Positions 23,101 to 33,445 of a stretch of 64,000 nt of DNA are shown here, piece after piece. Each line of letters starts with the position of its first letter. Position 1 is the stretch's first letter. The translations under genes were made by a program, and so were the position numbers. Origin of the DNA: Escarpia spicata (taxonomy: Eukaryota; Annelida; Polychaeta; Sabellida; Siboglinidae). Location of the stretch: NCBI GenBank assembly GCA_963995525.1, contig OZ023208.1, positions 19,941,661-20,005,660 on the forward strand. The letters are read 5' to 3'. The notes beneath the pieces were generated by a model. It was not told the origin of the DNA. It worked only from the letters and a program-made list of their open reading frames with translations, and did no database searches.

Positions 23101-26100
23101 ACAGTCGAACTTCGCTTTGCGGTCACCTCGGTAATACAGTCACCTTGCGATTAAGGTCACCATTGGAGTCTAACATTATTTCCATAACAGTAAAATATAG
23201 GAAATTAGTCACGATAATAAGGTCACCTCTCTATTGAGGTCACATCTGCCCAGGGCTGAGGGTGACCTTAATGGTGAGATGAGGTTCCACTTTAAGTGAT
23301 ATTAAGTGCATAGCCAAGATTATCTCATCTAAATGAAAAGTAAATATCAATTCTTATATACAGTATGCTTTATAGTTCATCCATAGCAGATCTGTTCGTT
23401 TCAATGTTACCGTGACTTATCTGGGAAGTATTCAGCCATGACATAATTATTGTGTTTTGACTATTTATTCATACGACCCCACCTGGCATGTACTCCTTTC
23501 TACATTCGATATGAAAGCTCATTGCTTACTGTTTTATGTACACAGTAACTTATATACAGTGTACATTGATTTAGTTGAATTGTACAATTTTAGTACGAAT
23601 AAATGTATTATTATTATTATAAAACAGAAACATCCTGTTAGGTGATGTTGTTTTCTCTGGGTTTTGAGCTGTAAAAGTTTTGTTTTTTCCAATACAAGTG
23701 TTATATTTTGATCAATAATACCAGTAAGCATGCACATTTGGTATCCAACTTGGGACTATTCAATACTTACTTCCATAGTAATCAATTCTGCTTCGGTTGT
23801 GTTTCACATCCCAGTATGCAGAGAATGGTTCTTGGATTTCTGCGTAGGGCAGCTGCAAGGTTCCTTGTACAACGTAGCTTGGGGGCCAAACAGGGGGTGA
23901 GGGGGCTGCCCCCACCATCCCTACAACACATAACAGTCATGTAATCATCTTCATTTCCATATATGAAATACCAGAACACAGTTTGACGCATTCCGTTATC
24001 ACCAGCTGAAGCTGTGCATGTTGAATAATGCCCACACATGCAGGTTTGACCCACTAAGCCTGTCTGCCATCATAGCTTGTTGGGTCTGTTTGGAGTTTGG
24101 ACATTTGCTTCGATTGTCCCAAGAAGTCCCTGTACAGCTGGCAATAGGTACACATTTCACAACCTGTGATGTAGTTGGCTGGCTCAGGCAACATTACTAA
24201 CAACTCTCGACAAAGTTCTACAGGAGGCTAATGATATGAACTTTTGCAGACAGCAAGACTTAAAATGGCAGAGGTCACATGAGGATATTATTCGTATTGC
24301 TTTTTTCTGTAATTTGAAAATTCAATGTGCCTGATGACCCCATAAAAGTAAGCCATAATTAATATGAGGGAGAATGAGAGCATTGTACATAATATATAAT
24401 GTATTAGGTGGTAACATAAATTAAGTTTATTTAGTATGCCTATTGTTTTAGAGATTTTATTTGCTATTTTGTTTGTATGACTCTGCCAGTTTAAATGGTT
24501 ATTTATTGTGATGCCTAAAAAATTGAAATCATTTACACATTCAATGTGTGCCCCATCTATTTGTAACACTGGGTATTCTATTTTCTTTTGAGGCATATGA
24601 AAAATCATGAATTTAGTCTTTTTGGCATTTAGTGACAGTTTATTAGCTTTTAACCAATTACTAATCTTTGTTAGTTCTTTGTTAATATTTTCACTTCGCA
24701 TTTGGCCTTCTGAATCATTAAATGTTTTAATGTACTAGTAAGGGTGGTGTCGTCAGCATATGTTATGAATTTGAAAAGGTCACTAGAAAGTGCTATATCA
24801 TTTATATATACAATAAATAAGAGCGGCCCTAAAATTGAACCTTGAGGGACACCAGTGTTGATGACTATTTCCTTAGACTTAACATTTTCAATTTCTACAT
24901 ACTGCTTACGATTTTGTAAATAACTCTTACAAAGGTCCAGAGCCTTGTCATTTAATCCATAGTAATTTAACTTCTGTACCAATATATTATGATAAATTGT
25001 GTCAAATGCTTTTGATAAATCAAGGTATATATTTATTAGAGTAACCGATTTATCAAGTTCTTGTATAATTCTGTCTATGATTTCAAGTGTAGCAAGCTCA
25101 GTAGAATGTTTCTTTCTGAACCCATATTGGCTATTGTAGTATAATGCTTTAGAATGGAAGAAATTGTGGATTTGATCAAACAGAAACCTTTCAAATTTTT
25201 TTGAAATCACTGGCAGGATAGAAATTGGACGGTAATTGTTAAAGTCAGAGACATCACCTTTTTTGAAAAGGGGTATGACTTTTGCAATTTTTTATTTGTC
25301 TGGATATATACCAGTTATTATTGATTGATTAATAATTAGAGTGACTGCTTTGCTGATATCATTTTTTATTAATTTGAGTAATTGTGTTGAAATACCGTCT
25401 TTTCCACAACTTGATTTTGGAGGTAAACGATCAATTGTATTAACAGTAGTTTCCATGTCAATCGGATTAAATCTGAAAGTGTGAAATATCGGGTTTTTCA
25501 GGTAATCTTTGTATGATTTATCTCCACTAGTAGTTGTTTTAGAGGCTAGAATAGGACCAGCATTAGTAAAAAACGTGTTAAATTTGTTTGCAATAATGCA
25601 TTTGTCACTGGAAATTGTTCTTTCTTTTGACTTTTCTGAATAATTTCTTTAATTAAACACCACATTTTTTTAACACTATGCTTATGCTTTTCAAAACTGG
25701 ATTGGTAATACAATTCAACTTGTATTGCACTCATTCCCTGCCAAGTTCCTGGTTGAGGAATTTTAAAGATGCAATGTCTGTTCAATGTAAACTAGATCAA
25801 CACCATTGTTAGTCGAATTAGCTTTGTTATTTCCTGGAAGGTCATAGCTGAAGAGATGGGGCTTGTAAATCATAAAGTCAGCCAAATAAACTTTAAAAGG
25901 CTTCTATGGACAGTAATTCTTAGTCAACAGAGGTACCTAGGTATATTATATCATAAATTGTTATAAAGTTCTGTCAGTAAAGTTCTATGTTTGTGAAATT
26001 AACTTTGTTTAAGACTGAGTTATTGACAACTGTGTACATAATTTGCTGCCTCGCCTGTTTTTGCCTGTTTTTTCACAGGTGAACAAACTTTAATTGCAAA

Positions 26101-26583
26101 ATATGCTATGGGCTTATTAACAGCAATTTGTCTACAACACAATCTCAGATTTTCTTTGCCTTTGGTCTAGTCTGGTCGTATCTGACTTCTTATTATTTTA
26201 ACTTGATATTTTTTACAATTGTCACATGTTTTGTGGGAAACTGAGACGCAGGTTTCTCAAAATCGTCCTGTTGAACTTAAAATTATTAGATTAATTAGTA
26301 ATATTAGCCAAATCTAACTGTACATAGGGCAGTGTTAGTGTGTAACTGTCTTAGTCAGTTAGTCACTTAGTGTTACCCACTGTTACTGTTAGTAGGCGTA
26401 TCCAAGACCAAGCTACGATCAAGGGATAAGTAGGGTAATTCGATAAGTATAACTTACGAATTATTGCGAACTACTTTAATAAACTGTGCTCAACTAATTA
26501 AATAGTCACATACCCACCATAACATGATTATTGTTATACGCACCTGTCGCAACAGTAAAGAGAAGCCACACGCACCGATGCAT
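14163..26583 (-). CDS. Papain-family cysteine protease, CFAD / 26-29 kDa protease type, complete, 10 exons
   Basis: Exons in order: 26544-26583, 23771-23920, 22873-23054, 21451-21688, 20282-20483, 17532-17725, 16771-16862, 16165-16323, 15158-15347 and 14163-14347. All are GT-AG with matching phases, giving 543 codons with no break. Residues 1-19 are a hydrophobic signal peptide ([19 protein letters not shown]). Residues ~25-205 form the N-terminal domain typical of counting-factor-associated protein D and the insect 26/29-kDa protease. Residues ~235-295 are an I29 propeptide with an ERFNIN-like helix. The C1A domain follows, with Gln344 and Cys350 in [12 protein letters not shown], His491 in [10 protein letters not shown] and Asn511 in IRNSWS. 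All catalytic residues are present, so it should be an active endopeptidase, probably lysosomal or secreted (family knowledge). The start follows from the signal peptide. The introns contain several transposons and minisatellites. Confidence 0.93.
17150..17460. other. Purine-rich intronic segment, possibly a LINE 3' tail
   Basis: It contains a short tandem duplication of a GAGGGCAAACACAGCAGGG-like segment and ends in a GATGATGATTA run, as some non-LTR elements do. No reverse-transcriptase motif is visible, so the identity is uncertain. Confidence 0.3.
17995..19960 (+). mobile_element. Degenerate non-LTR retrotransposon (LINE) with RT domain, intronic
   Basis: The translation carries RT landmarks in order: [43 protein letters not shown] and the active-site motif YADDLA near 19178-19195. 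A C-terminal [16 protein letters not shown] / KRGKPQLK region ends near 19940. Stops (for example after DTVP at 18939) and frame changes split it into at least five pieces, so it is dead and 5'-truncated. It lies antisense to the protease gene in the intron between exons 5 and 6. The clade was not resolved. Confidence 0.85.
20005..20275. repeat. ~38-bp minisatellite
   Basis: About seven imperfect units containing CTACTCCCCTGATGCTGTGC and TTATTAAAGTTGC. The array sits between the dead LINE and the donor of protease exon 5 (exon at 20282-20483). Short frames on both strands are artefacts. Confidence 0.85.
21075..21412 (-). mobile_element. tRNA-derived SINE, copy 1
   Basis: The minus-strand head has box A TGGTGCAGTGG (21388-21398) and box B GGTTCGAATCC (21344-21354). 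The body matches the copy at 51808-52092 through CTGTGGCTGAATGCTTCCC, GTTTGCCAGG.AGTAAAGTG and AGGACTGGATACTGTGCTAT. It ends about 38 bp from the donor of protease exon 4. It is not a functional tRNA gene: the acceptor stem does not pair and the body continues past the tRNA part. Confidence 0.82.
21661..21945 (-). repeat. 44-bp minisatellite derived from the exon-4 splice acceptor
   Basis: About five near-identical 44-bp units start at 21681, 21725 and so on. Each reads, on the minus strand, a pyrimidine-rich TGTTGTCTGTGTGTAG followed by TTGGTGGCC, which is the acceptor and first codons of protease exon 4 (exon end 21688). More diverged copies continue to about 22045. The exon edge therefore seems to be the source of the array, leaving several decoy acceptors upstream of the real one. 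Confidence 0.85.
22324..22717. mobile_element. TTAA-flanked palindromic MITE
   Basis: Nearly the whole 394 bp is an inverted repeat with a short loop near 22500-22525. The ends are GGGGCCCTGTATAGATTGCG and, inverted, GGGGCACTGTATAGATTGCG. TTAA lies immediately outside both ends (22320-22323 and 22718-22721), which is the target duplication of piggyBac- or Kolobok-type transposons. Non-coding. It lies in the intron between protease exons 3 and 4. Confidence 0.85.
23102..23291. mobile_element. pogo/Tigger-like MITE, second copy
   Basis: It begins CAGTCGAACTTCGCTTTGCGG after a TA and ends GAGGTTCCAC before a TA-containing flank. It matches the element at 4816-4990 in inverse orientation, with shared blocks such as AAGGTCACC and AGGAAATTAGTCACGATAAT-like sequence. 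It lies 47 bp upstream of the acceptor of protease exon 3. Confidence 0.7.
23405..23478 (-). mobile_element. SINE fragment (body only), copy 3
   Basis: On the minus strand it carries ATGGCTGAATACTTCCC preceded by AATAGTCAAAACACAATAATT, a decayed match to the SINE body at 21075-21412 and 51808-52092. The tRNA-like head is missing. Confidence 0.5.
24285..25790 (-). mobile_element. Degenerate CR1/L2-like LINE, intronic
   Basis: Minus-strand frames 24671-25210 and 24288-24701 carry [47 protein letters not shown], the YADD active site and then [18 protein letters not shown]. They overlap in different frames, so a frameshift sits near 24690; a further upstream fragment lies at 25546-25785. It is a dead copy in the first intron of the protease gene, in the same orientation as the gene. 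Confidence 0.87.
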
Positions 26584-26635
26584 TGTCTACCACCGACAAT
26601 GTTCTTTCTGTGATCTTCTTTCCGTAGAAAGATAC

Positions 26636-26680
26636 TCACGTGATAGCTGCCACGTGATACGTCATGTGCCTGTCATATGA
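26636..26680 (-). promoter_or_regulatory. Paired E-boxes upstream of the protease start (CLEAR-like)
   Basis: The palindrome TCACGTGA (26636-26643) and a second CACGTG (26651-26656) lie 54-73 bp upstream of the ATG at 26583, 14 bp apart. A CATATG E-box follows at 26674-26679. TFEB/MITF-type factors bind GTCACGTGAC-like CLEAR sites in promoters of lysosomal genes. The motif is seen; its function here is inferred. Confidence 0.45.
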
Positions 26681-26875
26681 TCAATAAATTACGTGGTGCT
26701 CTCTTGCGGCTAAACTCTTTATAAACATATAACATGTATCACGATATCCACGCACTCATTACAAAGATTGGCTTGATGTGGATGCGAACATCGAATATAC
26801 GTATTTTATTAACGACACGTATGCGATGAAGCGCATCATTACACATCATAAAAAACTAAAATATAGAAAGATGTG

Positions 26876-27332
26876 AACAAGAAGAAGAAAAAGAGGTGTA
26901 AAGGAGAAGGAGGCGAATAAGAGGAACAAGAAGGATGAACAGGGGAAGAGGGAGAAGAAGGAGACAAAGGAGGAGGAGAAGAAGGAGAAGAAGGAGAAGA
27001 AGGAGAAGAAGGAGAAGAAGGAGAAGAAGGAGAAGAAGGAGAAGAAGGAGAAGAAGGAGCAGAAGGAGGAGAAGAAGGAAAAGAAGGAGGAGGAGAAGAA
27101 GGAGAAGAAGGAGAAGAAGGAGAAGAAGGAGAAGAAGGAGAAGAGGAGAAGAAGGAGAAGAAGGAGAAGAAGGAGAAGAAGGAGAAGAAGGAAAGAAGGA
27201 GGAGAAGAAGAAGAAGGAGAAGAAGGAAAAGAAGGAGGAGAAGAAGAAGGAGAAGAAGTAGAAGAGGAGAAGAAGGAGGAGAAGAATGAGAAAAAGGAAA
27301 AGAAAGAGAAGAAGGAGAAGGAAAAATAACGT
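26876..27332. repeat. Long purine tract, (GGAGAAGAA)n
   Basis: About 450 bp of almost pure A/G on the plus strand, mostly 9-bp GGAGAAGAA-type units. It starts about 290 bp upstream of the protease start codon. Frames coding only Arg/Glu/Lys or Ser/Phe are artefacts. Confidence 0.95.
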
Positions 27333-27409
27333 TTTCTGATCAACTTAAATAACGTCTAAAGAGGATGTAAGGTAGATATGTCGCCAAATGGTTGTGTGTT
27401 GTCCGTCCA

Positions 27410-30156
27410 CCCAGATAGCAAGACCATGTTGGCCCAATGTTGGCCCAAATAGGCGTAACGAAGGCGTTGGGTGAACATCGTTGTGCAATCAACACAATTT
27501 TCAAGTGAACCGAGTGTGAGGTACCACCGGTTCCATGGATGACTTCCGAAATTATAATACGTAAAAGGTGTCGTCGTTATTTAGAGCGTGTATGGCGCAA
27601 ATCGCGCTCGCCTTTAGACAGGTCGCGCTATTCTAAGCAATGTCACCTCTGTAACAGACACATGGCCACAGCTAAATCAGATTATTATACATATAAGGTC
27701 AAAATAAGTATGATAACCCGCATCAGTTATGGAACTGCATCAATAACATTCTACATAGACGGCCTACCCCATCACTACCTGATCATGTGTCAATTACGTA
27801 TCTATGTGATTCGTTCTCTAGTCACTAATTTAAGATTACAAATCAGTATTATTCGTTCTGCTTCCCAAATTCCCATGTCATAATTTAAATAATGTCAGTG
27901 TGGACTTTCCACAAGTACATTCTCTACTTGTATCATTTGAATCTGCAACAGTTGATGAAGTTAGAAAAATAATTATGTCCTCACCAAATAAATCTTGTGC
28001 ACTTGATCCATTTCCAACAATACTGCTAAAAGCATGTCTCGATACACTAATTGGACCTATAACAAATATTAGAAATGCATCGCTTTGCTCTAGCTGTTTT
28101 CCTGTTGATTTCAAATAAGCCCATGTCACACCACTTCTTAAGAAGTTATCTTTGTCTAAACAAGACCTAAACAGTTATATACGTATTTCTAACCTCAGCT
28201 TTATTTCTAAAATACTAGAAAAGGTTGTAGCAAGTCGTCTAAGGTCTCACATTAGCACAAATGTCTTAACTAATGTGTCGCAATCAGCATTTAGACAGTT
28301 TTATTCAACATAGACTGCCCTCTTAAAGGTTCATAATGACATTAACTTGAACATTAATAATGGTAAAGTGACTGCATTTACCTTACTAGATCTCTCTGCC
28401 GCTTTTGACACGAATGATCACAACATTCTCATTTAACGCTTATTAAATTGGTACGGGATATCTGGCACAGCTCTAAGCTGGTTTTCTTCATATATAACTG
28501 ATACACCAAATTATATAGATTGGGAAGTGCTTTTCAGCTGCACTGCCGGCTGTATTTGGTATTCCCCAGGGTTCTGTTCTTGGGCCTTGCTTTTTACTCT
28601 TTACACCACGCCACTAAGCACTGTTATACAAAGACATAACTTGGATCATCATCTTTATGCTGATGATACTCAGACCTACATTTTGTTGGCTACCCCGGAT
28701 ACAAATCGCTCCCTTAATCAACTTAGTGGTTGCCTTCAAGATATCTTCCACTGGATGACTGACAGCAAGTTGAAATTAAATGCAAATAAAACTGAATTGA
28801 TCATTATTGGTACTCCAATGCAGCGTAGTAAACGTGATGGTTTTTTCCCTACGCGTATTTTGAATCAGTATATCACGCCAGCAACCTCGGTGCGGAATCT
28901 AGGAGTGATCTTTGATAGTAACTACAATTTCCAACAACACATATCTCAAACATGTCGCTGCTGTTTTTATCATATTCGTGATCTTCGCCGTATTCGCCGG
29001 TATATGCCATTTTGTTGTTGATAAAACTATTGCAACAGCGCTTGTTAGCAGCAGACTTGACTATTGCATTTCCCTCCTTTATAATATCGTTAGCAAGGAT
29101 ATCACAAAACTTCAGCGTGTCCAAAATTGTCTGTCAAGAGTAGTTACAAGATCTCCTCGTTTTTCTCGCTCTATACCACTTTTGAAGTCTTTGCATTGGC
29201 TTCCTGTACGATATCGTATACTATTTAAGATTTGTACCGTTACATACCAGGCACTGTCCAGTAAGCAACCATCTTATTTGCATTCATTGCTTACTCCTAT
29301 AAGAAAACCTATCCAGCTTCGATCATCTAGTTCTGACCTACTTTTTTTCCTAGAGTCAACACTAACATTGGAACTAGGGCTTTTTCTGTTGCTGCACCAA
29401 CTCTTTGGAATATGCTTCACCTTAGTGTTAGATCAGTTGAAAATATTAAAAAATTCCGTCGTCATTTAAAAACGTATCTTTTCAACCTTGCTTATCCACC
29501 GTAGCTCCCTAGCGCCTTGACCCATCTGTTGACAACTTAAAAAACTGTTTATGGAATTTGTTTTGATGTGCCTCTGAGCTTGGTTTCCAAGGATTTAAGC
29601 GCAATAGAAATTATCTTATTATTATTATTATTAACGTTAGTCCAAAGTTGGTTCAAAGACAGACTCAATACACGCAATTAGACATTCATATATTCGGGTA
29701 TAACAATATTTACTAACGTTGGGCCAATGTTGCATCAACGCAACTTGGTGATGTTGGGCCAATGTTGGGCCAACATTGGGTCAACCATTCTTGGAAATAT
29801 TGTGCCAATGTTGGCCAATTTCTCGATTTTTTTAAAGTGTAGTGATGTGATTGTGTCATGTTACGGGCAGTTCGATATTATTAGAAAATATTAACAACCT
29901 AGACCAATGTCGACTGTGTATGTTGCACTATATAAACAATGTATAGTGTCTAAACACCAGATCAAACGTGTACCAGCACAAATCCCACCCATAATAAATG
30001 CATGTGGCCCAACGTTGGCCCAATATTGGCCCAACGGAAGTGTATTATAGACCCACGTTGGCCCAACATGTTGGGCCAACGTGGGGCCGATGAACAAAAT
30101 TACGCTGGCCCAGCGCAAAATGCCCACGTTGACCCAACGTGGGTCTGCTATCTGGG
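27410..30156. mobile_element. Inverted-repeat-bounded element with GTTGGCCCAA subterminal repeats
   Basis: It starts CCCAGATAGCA at 27410-27420 and ends with the exact reverse complement at 30146-30156; beyond these the ends continue similarly (AGACCCACGTTGG-like). Many copies of GTTGGCCCAA/TTGGGCCAAC lie near both ends (27424-27470, 29730-29815, 30005-30140). The interior holds a CR1-like LINE at 27880-29640, apparently a later insertion. No transposase seen and no clear target duplication found. Confidence 0.7.
27880..29640 (+). mobile_element. Degenerate CR1-like LINE with (ATT)n tail
   Basis: RT landmarks on the plus strand: SAFRQFYST, TLLDLSAAFDT, LYADDTQTY (active site, near 28657), LKLNANKTELIIIG and SLHWLPVRYRILFKI. 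The 3' end is an ATT microsatellite at about 29615-29634, as in CR1/L2-type elements. Stops and frameshifts break it throughout. A 5'-truncated relative lies at 41765-42168. Confidence 0.88.
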
Positions 30157-31213
30157 CAAGTGTTCAGCTATTTAAGTAGACGTTGACGTACACTGTATTA
30201 TTTATGCCAAATAGACCCATGTTGTCTAGCGCAGCCATCAGGCAGATATATAGTCAAATTAAACGCTATAGCCGACATTCTACGTTTACGTGAGTGCATG
30301 ACGTAACAAGCGTTGCTGGTTACCTTCACACAACCACGTACGCCAATGACCGCTGTCTTGAGCGATTACATGTTTTCTTCTAATGAGAAATATTTCCGAC
30401 TACTCGTGAACAAATCGATAAACATCTGCTACAGCCGAATGTGAACAGGTAAGTAGGCCAAACTTATATGGCCTGCAATGTACAAGGTAATATGGGGTAG
30501 GATAAATTGTACTTTTAATTCATAGTTTCCGTTAGTAGGAGCGGGAAACAGTTCCCACCAGCATGTTTGTTGAGAAAGAGCATGAATCAGTTTACCAAAA
30601 AAAACTTGTAACATAAGATATCACAATTTTAATAAATATACAGCTGAGATATTTAGGTCGTTCGATTTTTGGATTTCAAAAAAATATAATAACTTGCAAT
30701 AATCAATGTCTTCTCAGTAATAATAGCATGATATGATGACAGTTTTTTTTACCTCGACTGAAAATATGTTTCTGCTTATCTTCATATCAGAGCTTAAATT
30801 AATTTTGGCTGGTAAGTGTTACTACAAAGACGAGAATAAGAAAACAAAATGTGGCAACCATCCCCATTCTCCCCTACCACCTATTGTTTTGTAGCCAAAT
30901 AGGCCCATGATTTCAGTTACTAGTGGATACCACGAGGTGGAGCCAGTTACGCCGGTTACTGCGCATAACGATACAGAACATAATTATCTTCTATCTTTAA
31001 CAGCTCAAAGATCAAATATGATAGCTTTAACGTAAGCCTACAATCGTTTTATGGATCTGAAATTATAGTCTCTCCAGTATCTAATCGCACATCTTGACCA
31101 CTCTAGTAAGCGCTCTGTCCGGGCGCGCTCGCCTAATGAAGAGAGTCGCACTATTTTCGCAAATAGACTCGCATTTGTGAGGTTTGATTCCGCATGTATT
31201 TGTGAACTGCGAA
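30157..31213. other. Intergenic DNA, no gene seen
   Basis: AT-rich, without supported exons. The last ~170 bp lead into the 52-bp satellite. Confidence 0.35.
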
Positions 31214-31941
31214 CGCTTGCACATGGACCAAGTCTCAAGTTTAGGTATTAACTTGTGTAGACTTTCGCTTGCACATGGACCAAGTCTCAAGTTTAGGTAT
31301 TAACTTGTGTAGACTTTCGCTTGCACATGGACCAAGTCTCAAGTTTAGGTATTAACTTGTGTAGACTTTCGCTTGCACATGGACCAAGTCTCAAGTTTAG
31401 GTATTAACTTGTGTAGACTTTCGCTTGCACATGGACCAAGTCTCAAGTTTAGGTATTAACTTGTGTAGACTTTCGCTTGCACATGGACCAAGTCTCAAGT
31501 TTAGGTATTAACTTGTGTAGACTTTCGCTTGCACATGGACCAAGTCTCAAGTTTAGGTATTAACTTGTGTAGACTTTCGCTTGCACATGGACCAAGTCTC
31601 AAGTTTAGGTATTAACTTGTGTAGACTTTCGCTTGCACATGGACCAAGTCTCAAGTTTAGGTATTAACTTGTGTAGACTTTCGCTTGCACATGGACCAAG
31701 TCTCAAGTTTAGGTATTAACTTGTGTAGACTTTCGCTTGCACATGGACCAAGTCTCAAGTTTAGGTATTAACTTGTGTAGACTTTCGCTTGCACATGGAC
31801 CAAGTCTCAAGTTTAGGTATTAACTTGTGTAGACTTTCGCTTGCACATGGACCAAGTCTCAAGTTTAGGTATTAACTTGTGTAGACTTTCGCTTGCACAT
31901 GGACCAAGTCTCAAGTTTAGGTATTAACTTGTGTAGACTTT
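31214..31941. repeat. Homogeneous 52-bp satellite, 14 copies
   Basis: Fourteen head-to-tail copies of a 52-bp unit (beginning CGCTTGCACATGGACC, containing TTTAGGTATTAACTTG). I saw no difference between copies except in the last few bases of the final one. Confidence 0.97.
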
Positions 31942-32411
31942 TATTGGTGCACACTCCCAGAGCAATGCACCCCGGTGAAGCAGTTACTGCGTGGCATGAG
32001 TAAGCCTACTATTTTCACCAGATCCCACCTATGACCCAACCTTACACGGCCCTGGCAACCATTGTCTGTCTATCAAGTCTACCACTGTACACGTCACCTG
32101 GTTATCACATGACACCGTGTTTTTTTTTCACGGGAGTGTTGGATAACAGACGTGACAGAGTCTGTTCACATTAAGAACACTCATGCAGACGATCGATGTG
32201 GACAACACAGGAAGCTAGCACCTCAGAGGCGCGAAGGCCAATTAAATTCCAGCAAATCGTAGTATTTACATATGTAGCGATGCATATGTTGTCAACACAT
32301 TAAGCATCCGGCACCTTTTGGTTGCCTACGCGCCCTATTTTCTTTCATGAGGATATTTATTTTAGGGATATTTATAATTTAACAGGAAACACATAGGACT
32401 TTTGTTGTTGT

Positions 32412-32466
<55 letters not shown>

Positions 32467-33056
32467 CCTATGCAGACCCCCATTGATGTTGTACTCGTTG
32501 GTGTTGGCCAAATCGAGAATCAAATCAAAAAAATGATACAATTCACACCTAAAACAGAAGGATAATTAAAATGCCTAAATTATCTTAATTTCCCGAACTC
32601 AAATTATACATAGGATCCTAGACTGACAGTGTTATACTAAGTATTGCTGTGTAAATACATTTATCGACAAACATTGTATAACATTGGAATTTGACACATC
32701 AATCAATTGTCCTGTGAAAAACAGACGTTGTATTTCACCATTCATCGTTCAATCTTGCTTTTTGAGATTTATCGCTAAATCGTGCTTTTTCGAACATATT
32801 AATAGTCCAAAAAATTATCACGATAGCAAAATTAGCAACATGTTTACTATGGACGTTTTTATTATTAAACAAAGTTGTCATAAAAAACATGTTGAAATTG
32901 ATCCGTCTCGCGATGTCCGGAAACCACTTGTTCTATTAACTCACGAAAGTCGTGGCACAGCAAGGCCGTGCCCAGGTTTCATTCAAGGGGTCGTGTTTAT
33001 TGTACTGGCCTATGTATCTACCAAGTTTTATAATACAGATTTACACCTACACTGAC
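31942..33056. other. Intergenic DNA with a (TA)n microsatellite
   Basis: A TA microsatellite lies at about 32410-32464. An open frame at 32684-33055 (123 codons) has no recognisable domain, no splice context and AT-biased composition; not called as a gene. Confidence 0.4.
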
Positions 33057-33445
33057 GCTAATACCTCCAACTTGAGACCTCCAACGGCACCCCCTTGAGA
33101 CCTCCAACTACACCCCTTTGAGACTTCCCAATGCACTCCATTAAAACCTCCCACTCCACCCCCTTGAGACCTCCAACTGCACTCCCTTGAGACCTCTAAT
33201 TGCACTCTCTTGAGACCTCCAATTGCACCCCCTTGAGACCTCCAATTGCACCCCCTTGAGACCTCCAATTGCACCCCCTTGAGACCACCAACTGCACCTC
33301 CTTGAGACCTCCAATTGCACCCCCTTGAGACCTCCAATTGGACCCCCTTGAGACCTCCAATTGCACCCCCTTGAGACCACCAACTACACCCCATTGAGAC
33401 CTCCATCTGCACCCACTTTTAGACATCCAACTGCACCCTCCCCGA
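33057..33445. repeat. 23-bp minisatellite related to the 1.7-2.8 kb array
   Basis: About 16 units of about 23 bp (CCTCCAATTGCACCCCCTTGA plus GA). This is the core of the 44-bp unit at 1675-2800 without its CTCCTTTAGACTGACTAAAA linker. Minus-strand frames rich in Gly, Ser and Trp are artefacts. Confidence 0.93.

Noticed and set aside
26846..27343. Frames of Arg/Lys/Glu or Ser/Phe over 100 codons
   Set aside because: Direct product of the GGAGAAGAA purine repeat.
27539..27883. 114-codon frame left of the CR1-like LINE
   Set aside because: No reverse-transcriptase or transposase motif; it lies inside the inverted-repeat element and looks random.
31214..31941. CRISPR array
   Set aside because: The 52-bp units are contiguous with no variable spacers, and the DNA is clearly eukaryotic.
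32684..33055. 123-codon open frame
   Set aside because: No domain, no splice signals tying it to other exons, and composition like the surrounding AT-rich DNA.
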